NCBI GenBank assembly: GCA_012719815.1
Contig: JAAXZP010000011.1
Span: forward strand, 1-7,101
Reading direction: 5' to 3'
DNA: 7,101 bases
Source: Christensenellaceae bacterium
GTDB taxonomy: Bacteria > Bacillota > Clostridia > Christensenellales > SZUA-584
Shown one piece after another: positions 5,726-7,101 of the stretch. A model generated the notes under the pieces. The model searched no databases. It was given only the letters and a program-made list of their open reading frames with translations, and had not been told where the DNA came from. Both the position numbers and the translations under genes were made by a program. Within the stretch, counting starts at the first letter, position 1. Each line of letters opens with the position of its first letter.

Positions 5726-6976
5726 TTGAAAAATTTGGAACAAAATTCGATTTCCTATTGTCTTATTAGTATAACCTTGAAAGAGATGAGCCGTATGAAG
5801 CGGATATTGTTGCTTGCCCTGCTTTTACTGTTTGTATTCGCTGCGGGATGTACCTACAGCGCGGCAGCGCAGGAACGCGATATTGCGCCCGAGGCAACGG
5901 GGGAGCCGCCTGCAACGTCGGCTACTGCCACCGGTGAACCTTCAGCCGGCGCTGTTCCCGCCGGGTTTATCAAAAATGAAGCGGGGGCTACGGATGAAGA
6001 AGTGGCCGCCATATTTGCGGCTGAAAAAAGCACCCGCAATGTTGAATCTTTAGCCGAACAGGGAGTCCATCTATACATATACGCCAGGCAGGACTGGCAT
6101 GATGGGGCGCTGCTGCTTGCGGGAGTGGCGCCTATGGGCGAGCTTCCTGCCGAGCTGTATTTCGTCAGCGGCGGGGAGGTGGTGACGCGCACAAGCGTTT
6201 CCGATATCTGGAGCCTCAACTATACCCATTATCAGGGCGAAACCATCGTGTTTGGGCCATCGTTCGCGTGGGATAACGGGCCGCTGGCCACTGACGAAGT
6301 ACAGGCGGAATTCTGGAACGGGGAGACTGTTACCGTCCCGATGAAGTACATCCCCAACGGCGAAAGCGAAATCACGCGCGGGTATATCTGCGTCACGCCA
6401 TCTCTCACATGGCTTAAATCACTAAAAATAGTTTCGGACGGTAAAACGTTGGCGGACGACGGCAGTGGCTGGTTTCTGACGGACCCCTCAAACCAGCCAT
6501 GGTATGGCGAGCCAGAAAGCATCCGCAACCGCACGCGCTATGTGAGAATGCCGGACGTATGGCCCGACGAGAAAACGGATGTCGTTGATGACCTGGGCGG
6601 CATACCGACGGTGACGCTCGAAACGCCGGGAGAGGGAGCCGTGACCTGCCCGCTGGAATACTGGCCGGGCTGCACGGCCCATGAGGGCATATCGCCGGAT
6701 ATATGGCACAGCAACAACAGCCTGCCCACCCTTGTGGATGCCAAAGCAGGAAGCCGTATAGCTGCAGGGGTGATGGCCGAGCCAGATAGCTTTGACGCCA
6801 GCCAGAAAGTGTCCGACTTTTCCGTAAATGAGGTATACTGGGCGGATTTGTCCGTCAAAGATGATGAAAAATGTATCACTCAGGGAGAGTTGGTCTGCCC
6901 GACCAAGCAAGGGTTCTATATACTTGTCGTGGTGACGGACTATGGTTGCTTTATAAAAACACTTAGAATTGTTTGA
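5726..6976 (+). CDS. Unrecognised putative lipoprotein
   Basis: I do not recognise the family. The gene encodes a predicted exported, membrane-anchored protein. The hydrophobic signal MKRILLLALLLLFVFAAGC ends in a lipobox (AAG-Cys, Cys42 in a 416-residue reading), so signal peptidase II processing and lipid attachment are expected. A linker rich in Ala, Pro, Thr and Glu (about 43-80) follows, then a Trp/Tyr-rich globular region with alternating hydrophobic stretches suggesting beta structure. The C-terminus (GFYILVVVTDYG, KTLRIV) resembles the last strands of an extracellular beta-sandwich, but that is only an impression. Six further cysteines lie at 222, 308, 316, 383, 391 and 408. Start choice is open: the TTG at 5726 has the strong SD, while ATG 5795 (or 5786) gives a textbook 18-residue signal peptide, and the 60 bases between are AT-rich and unlike neighbouring coding sequence. 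The gene lies 61 bases after hslU with no clear terminator between them. Confidence 0.8.
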   Translation: MKNLEQNSISYCLISITLKEMSRMKRILLLALLLLFVFAAGCTYSAAAQERDIAPEATGEPPATSATATGEPSAGAVPAGFIKNEAGATDEEVAAIFAAEKSTRNVESLAEQGVHLYIYARQDWHDGALLLAGVAPMGELPAELYFVSGGEVVTRTSVSDIWSLNYTHYQGETIVFGPSFAWDNGPLATDEVQAEFWNGETVTVPMKYIPNGESEITRGYICVTPSLTWLKSLKIVSDGKTLADDGSGWFLTDPSNQPWYGEPESIRNRTRYVRMPDVWPDEKTDVVDDLGGIPTVTLETPGEGAVTCPLEYWPGCTAHEGISPDIWHSNNSLPTLVDAKAGSRIAAGVMAEPDSFDASQKVSDFSVNEVYWADLSVKDDEKCITQGELVCPTKQGFYILVVVTDYGCFIKTLRIV

Positions 6977-7008
6977 AATTCGGTCAGAACTGTGATAAAA
7001 AGAATTGA

Positions 7009-7023
7009 CAGATCAGAGATCTG
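7009..7023. repeat. Inverted repeat downstream of the lipoprotein gene
   Basis: CAGATC (7009-7014) and GATCTG (7018-7023) are perfect complements separated by AGA. With no T-tract after it, this is not a terminator on its own. It is the first of three consecutive inverted repeats in this intergenic stretch. Confidence 0.45.
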
Positions 7024-7040
7024 GAACTGCAGAAGTAAAA

Positions 7041-7057
7041 GCTGCAAAAATTGCAGC
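7041..7057 (+). repeat. Seven-base-pair inverted repeat with AAA loop
   Basis: GCTGCAA (7041-7047) pairs perfectly with TTGCAGC (7051-7057). Its GCTGC and GCAGC arms are also complementary to the arms of the terminator hairpin at 7063-7078, so the two structures could be mutually exclusive. Confidence 0.5.
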
Positions 7058-7062
7058 AGGGG

Positions 7063-7093
7063 GCAGCGAGACGGCTGCTTCTTTTATTATTTT
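7063..7093 (+). terminator. Intrinsic terminator at the window end
   Basis: GCAGC (7063-7067) pairs with GCTGC (7074-7078) around a six-base loop, and the stem can extend outward with a G-C and G-U pairs (7059-7062 with 7079-7082). A T-rich tract, TTCTTTTATTATTTT, runs from 7079 to 7093. It most simply ends the lipoprotein transcript. It could instead be an attenuator for a gene beyond the window. Confidence 0.65.
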
Positions 7094-7101
7094 AGGCGGG
7101 C

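Noticed and set aside
5770..5775. TATAAC as a -10 element for the lipoprotein gene
   Set aside because: There is no matching -35, and a start near 5782 would leave almost no leader before the ATG candidates at 5786 and 5795.
7005..7010. TTGACA as a -35 element of a promoter for a downstream gene
   Set aside because: No -10-like hexamer is present 16-18 bases downstream; the nearest resemblance, TAAAAG at 7036, is 25 bases away.

Overview
This window is a mostly ordinary housekeeping segment from a GC-rich (by eye) member of the Bacillota, probably an uncultured Clostridia-type bacterium. The assignment rests on gene order and protein character. The order topA - trmFO - hslV - hslU, all on the + strand, matches the Bacillus subtilis block dprA-topA-trmFO-codV-clpQ-clpY-codY, but with codV (xerC) and codY missing from their usual places. 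TrmFO, the folate-dependent tRNA methylase, and strong AAAGGAG/AGGAGG Shine-Dalgarno (SD) sites also fit this group.

Layout. Positions 1-103 hold no gene I can identify, ending in the SD of topA. Positions 104-2332 encode DNA topoisomerase I, but an in-frame TAA at 797-799 cuts the gene between the Toprim half and the catalytic-tyrosine half. Both halves look otherwise intact and in the same frame, so this is a single-base nonsense change or a sequence error. trmFO (2316-3629) overlaps the end of topA by 17 bases. Positions 3630-3758 form a control region with a weak terminator candidate, a perfect 16-base palindrome, a TATAAT promoter element and a 5'-leader hairpin with a GCGA loop. hslV (3759-4289) and hslU (4291-5664) follow, one base apart, and encode a complete ATP-dependent HslVU (ClpQY) protease.

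After a 61-base gap comes an unrecognised, probably secreted lipoprotein (5726-6976), in the slot where codY often lies. The last 125 bases carry three consecutive inverted repeats, the final one with a T-rich tract that looks like an intrinsic terminator.

How the genes relate: topA and trmFO appear to share one transcript, and hslVU (perhaps with the lipoprotein) another. The grouping is conserved synteny of core functions (DNA supercoiling, tRNA T-loop methylation, protein quality control) rather than one pathway. I see no mobile element, CRISPR array, tRNA or rRNA gene, and no convincing novel multi-gene system. The points most worth checking are the topA nonsense codon, the hslVU leader, the unknown lipoprotein and the 3' hairpin array.
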